DNA of 9,209 bases from an uncultured Aquabacterium sp. Lineage in GTDB: Bacteria; Pseudomonadota; Gammaproteobacteria; Burkholderiales; Burkholderiaceae_C. Positions 6,996 through 9,209 of this stretch are shown here, one piece after another. The DNA lies in the NCBI GenBank assembly GCA_937923225.1, contig CALAKR010000402.1, positions 1-9,209 on the forward strand, given 5' to 3'. Positions within the stretch are counted from its first letter, which is position 1, and each line of letters opens with the position of its first letter. The translations under genes and the position numbers were made by a program. Under the pieces are notes generated by a model that was not told the origin of the DNA, did not search any database, and saw nothing but the letters and a program-made list of their open reading frames with translations.

Positions 6996-9209
6996 ATGCA
7001 TCAAACACCCGGGCGTGTAGCCCGATGGTCTCGCCGCTGGATCGCCTTGTCCTGGATCACCATGATCGGGGGACTGGTGCTGAGCGTGCTCGCCTGGACC
7101 TACGCCTCGCACCAAGTCCAGCGCAGCGCCGACGCGCTGTTTGAAAGCACCGCCCGGGACAAGGTTGAACGGCTGCAGGCCTCGGTGAAAAACCACCTGG
7201 ACCTGTTGCGCAGCTTCCAGTCGGCCTTCATCGCCTCCGACCAGGTCGATCGCGCCGCCTTCCAGCGCCTGCACCAGCTCTCCTACGCGAAGGAAAGCTA
7301 CCCTGCGCTGGTGGCCGTCCAGTTCGCCCGCCTGATCAACGATGCCGACAAGGCCCGCTTCGAACAAGACAGGCCCATCCACCCGCCCGGCCAGCGCGCC
7401 GTGTACCTGCCCGTGGTGTACGTGGAGCCCCGCGCGGGCAACGAGCAGTTGCTGGGCTACGACCAGGCGTTCGAGACCACCCGGCGCACCGTGATGGAAC
7501 GCGCCCGCGACACGGCCCGCCCGCAAGGCTCCGGCCCGGTGCGGCTGGTCTCGGGCGGCCAGCAGGCCTCGGGCTTCGTGGTGCGCCTGCCCGTCTACCG
7601 CGCCAACATGCCCATCGACACGGTCGAGCACCGCCGCCAGGCCCACCTGGGCCAGGTCGGCGGCGCCTTCCAGACCGACAAGCTGGTGGCCGCCGTGCTG
7701 CCGCTGGCCGCCTGGGCGGACTGGCACCTGCGTATCCAGGACTTGGGCCCGGCCGAGGCCCCCGTCGGCACCGCGGCCGTGCCCGCCCTGCTCTTCGACA
7801 GCGCGCGCCAATCCAGTGCGGCCTTCCAGCCCGGCACCAGCCCTGCGCCCGAAGACCGCCGCCACATGGTCAGCGACATCGCCGGGCGCCACTGGGAGAT
7901 CACCCTGACGCGCCCCGCCGTGACGCCCTGGCGCCAGGCCTATCCGCTGTCCGTGCTGGCCGCGGGCGTGCTGGGCACCATCGGGCTGTGGTGGGCCGTG
8001 CGCGGCATCGGCACGCAGCAGCGCCAGGCCGCCGAGATGGCCCAGGAGCTCAGCCGCCGCGCCCGTGCCAACGAACGGCGCCTGAGCAAGGTGATGGACA
8101 GCACCATCGACGCCATCCTCACCGTGGACCCGCGCGGCACCGTGCTGTCGGCCAACCACGCGGCGCAGGCCATCTTCAATGGCGAGGCCTCGCTGGACAC
8201 CGAGCTGTGCCCCTGCCCCATCGCGGAGCTGATCCCCGCGCCCAAGAGCTGCCCGCCCGGCGCCGACATGCCGAGCTACCTGCATGCCCAGGGCCTGGGC
8301 GTGATGGACGTGAGCCGCCGCCTGCAAGGCCAGCGCCGCGATGGCGAGACCTTCCCGCTGGAGCTGAGCGTGAGCCCCATGGTGCTCGACGGCCAGACCC
8401 AGTACGTGATGGTGCTGCGCGACCTGACCGAGCAGCACGCCGCCGAACAGGCCGCCCTGGCCGCCCAGCGCCAGCTCGACGAGGTCGACGAGATGCGCCG
8501 CGTGATCGTGCACCACGCGCCCTACGCCATCCTGGTGCTCAACCGCCAGGGCATCGTGCAGGCCATCAACCCGGCCGGCGAGACCTTGCTGGGCGTGACC
8601 GCGCAGGAGCTGATCGGCCGCAGCTCCACCGAGCGCTTCTTCGATCCTGACCAGGTGCGCGACCGCGCCCACCTGCTGGGCATGCGCCTGAACCGCGAGA
8701 TCAAGGACCTTGAAGTGATGGCCCACCTGGCCCGCGACGCGGCCGGCGTACCCAAGGAATGGGCCCTGCAGCGCCCCGATGGCCAGCAGATCATGGCCGA
8801 GCTGTCCGTCACCGCGCTGCGTGACGAGCGTGGCCGCATGACGGGCTTCCTGGCCATGGCCCAGGACATCACCGCCCGCACCGAAGCAGAGCAGCAACTG
8901 CAGCACCAGGCCCAGCACGACGCGCTGACCGGCCTGCCCAACCGCAACATGCTGCAGGAGCAGCTCAAGAACGCCGTGCTGCACGCGGAACGCCAGCAGC
9001 AGCCCCTGGCGCTGATGTTCCTGGACCTGGACCGCTTCAAGAAGATCAACGACACACTGGGCCACCACATCGGCGACAACGTGATCCTGGAAGTGGGTCG
9101 GCGCCTGCGCACCGCCATGCGCACCAGCGACATCGTGGCCCGCCTGGGTGGCGACGAGTTCGTCGTGCTGCTGCCGCAGATCTCGCAGATGGACGATGGC
9201 GTGGTCGTC
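6996..9209 (+). CDS. CHASE-PAS-PAS-GGDEF membrane sensor, paralogue of upstream gene (3' end beyond window)
   Basis: The frame is open for 738 codons and leaves the window inside the GGDEF domain. Domains in order: basic N-terminus (RVARWSRRW); TM1 at about 15-37; periplasmic CHASE-like domain at about 45-312, with YVEPRAGN at 142-149; TM2 at about 318-336; PAS1 at about 360-485; PAS2 at about 497-620; GGDEF from about 640. GGDEF is intact at 718-722, preceded by the I-site RTSD at 709-712, so an active, product-inhibited diguanylate cyclase is predicted. Whether an EAL domain follows, as in its paralogue, cannot be seen. Compared with that paralogue, the CHASE domain lacks the YPGYTIYPAG segment, and PAS1 carries an extra Cys/Pro-rich stretch (Cys405, Cys407, Cys419). 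Cytoplasmic parts are much more alike than the periplasmic ones. ATG 6996 is chosen for its GGAA site and because it keeps the basic residues before TM1. Confidence 0.93.
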   Translation, partial: MHQTPGRVARWSRRWIALSWITMIGGLVLSVLAWTYASHQVQRSADALFESTARDKVERLQASVKNHLDLLRSFQSAFIASDQVDRAAFQRLHQLSYAKESYPALVAVQFARLINDADKARFEQDRPIHPPGQRAVYLPVVYVEPRAGNEQLLGYDQAFETTRRTVMERARDTARPQGSGPVRLVSGGQQASGFVVRLPVYRANMPIDTVEHRRQAHLGQVGGAFQTDKLVAAVLPLAAWADWHLRIQDLGPAEAPVGTAAVPALLFDSARQSSAAFQPGTSPAPEDRRHMVSDIAGRHWEITLTRPAVTPWRQAYPLSVLAAGVLGTIGLWWAVRGIGTQQRQAAEMAQELSRRARANERRLSKVMDSTIDAILTVDPRGTVLSANHAAQAIFNGEASLDTELCPCPIAELIPAPKSCPPGADMPSYLHAQGLGVMDVSRRLQGQRRDGETFPLELSVSPMVLDGQTQYVMVLRDLTEQHAAEQAALAAQRQLDEVDEMRRVIVHHAPYAILVLNRQGIVQAINPAGETLLGVTAQELIGRSSTERFFDPDQVRDRAHLLGMRLNREIKDLEVMAHLARDAAGVPKEWALQRPDGQQIMAELSVTALRDERGRMTGFLAMAQDITARTEAEQQLQHQAQHDALTGLPNRNMLQEQLKNAVLHAERQQQPLALMFLDLDRFKKINDTLGHHIGDNVILEVGRRLRTAMRTSDIVARLGGDEFVVLLPQISQMDDGVVV
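8479..8521 (+). repeat. 43-bp block identical to 5115-5157 in the upstream paralogue
   Basis: Downstream copy of the perfect 43-bp match at the start of PAS2, flanked by single synonymous or conservative changes. Confidence 0.85.
9102..9139 (+). repeat. 38-bp block identical to 5738-5775 in the upstream paralogue
   Basis: Downstream copy of the I-site-encoding block, ending 7 nt before the GGDEF codons. Confidence 0.85.

Noticed and set aside
5426..6997. Long open frame (523 codons) on the minus strand opposite the first sensor gene
   Set aside because: It is antisense to clear PAS, GGDEF and EAL coding sequence, is rich in His, Gln, Gly, Val and Ala as expected from mirrored GC-rich codons, and shows no domain motif.
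6951..9068. Open frame of 705 codons on the minus strand opposite the second sensor gene
   Set aside because: Same antisense artefact of GC-rich codon bias; the plus-strand frame encodes recognisable CHASE, PAS and GGDEF motifs and is a paralogue of its neighbour.

Overview
The window is GC-rich, densely coding bacterial chromosome. Its codon use and gene content suggest a betaproteobacterium of the order Burkholderiales, most likely Comamonadaceae or a close relative; this placement is inference, since no rRNA or other phylogenetic marker is present. No mobile element, tRNA, rRNA or CRISPR array was seen.

Layout: (1) The minus strand from the left edge to 712 carries the N-terminal 237 residues of a secreted LysM-domain protein, which runs off the window. 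(2) Positions 713-993 form a divergent intergenic region. (3) On the plus strand, def (peptide deformylase) and fmt (methionyl-tRNA formyltransferase) overlap by 4 nt and form the classic initiator-Met formylation/deformylation pair. (4) htpX, a membrane zinc protease of protein quality control, follows after a 143-nt gap that holds a plausible heat-shock (sigma-32-like) promoter and a strong stem-loop. (5) The right two thirds hold two tandem paralogous sensors of cyclic-di-GMP metabolism. The first is complete (1090 aa): TM - periplasmic CHASE - TM - PAS - PAS - GGDEF - EAL. The second has the same order up to the GGDEF domain and is cut by the right edge at residue 738.

The first three plus-strand genes are housekeeping: formyl-Met is made by Fmt and removed by Def, and HtpX degrades misfolded membrane proteins. 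The two c-di-GMP genes are a separate module, each preceded by its own intergenic region with inverted repeats. They share long, nearly identical DNA blocks at constant spacing (3364 bp), which points to tandem duplication, perhaps with gene conversion. Their extracytoplasmic CHASE domains and first PAS domains have diverged, so they probably read different signals into the same second messenger. The duplicated sensor pair and the htpX leader are the parts most worth a second look; I see no clear evidence of a wholly new kind of system.
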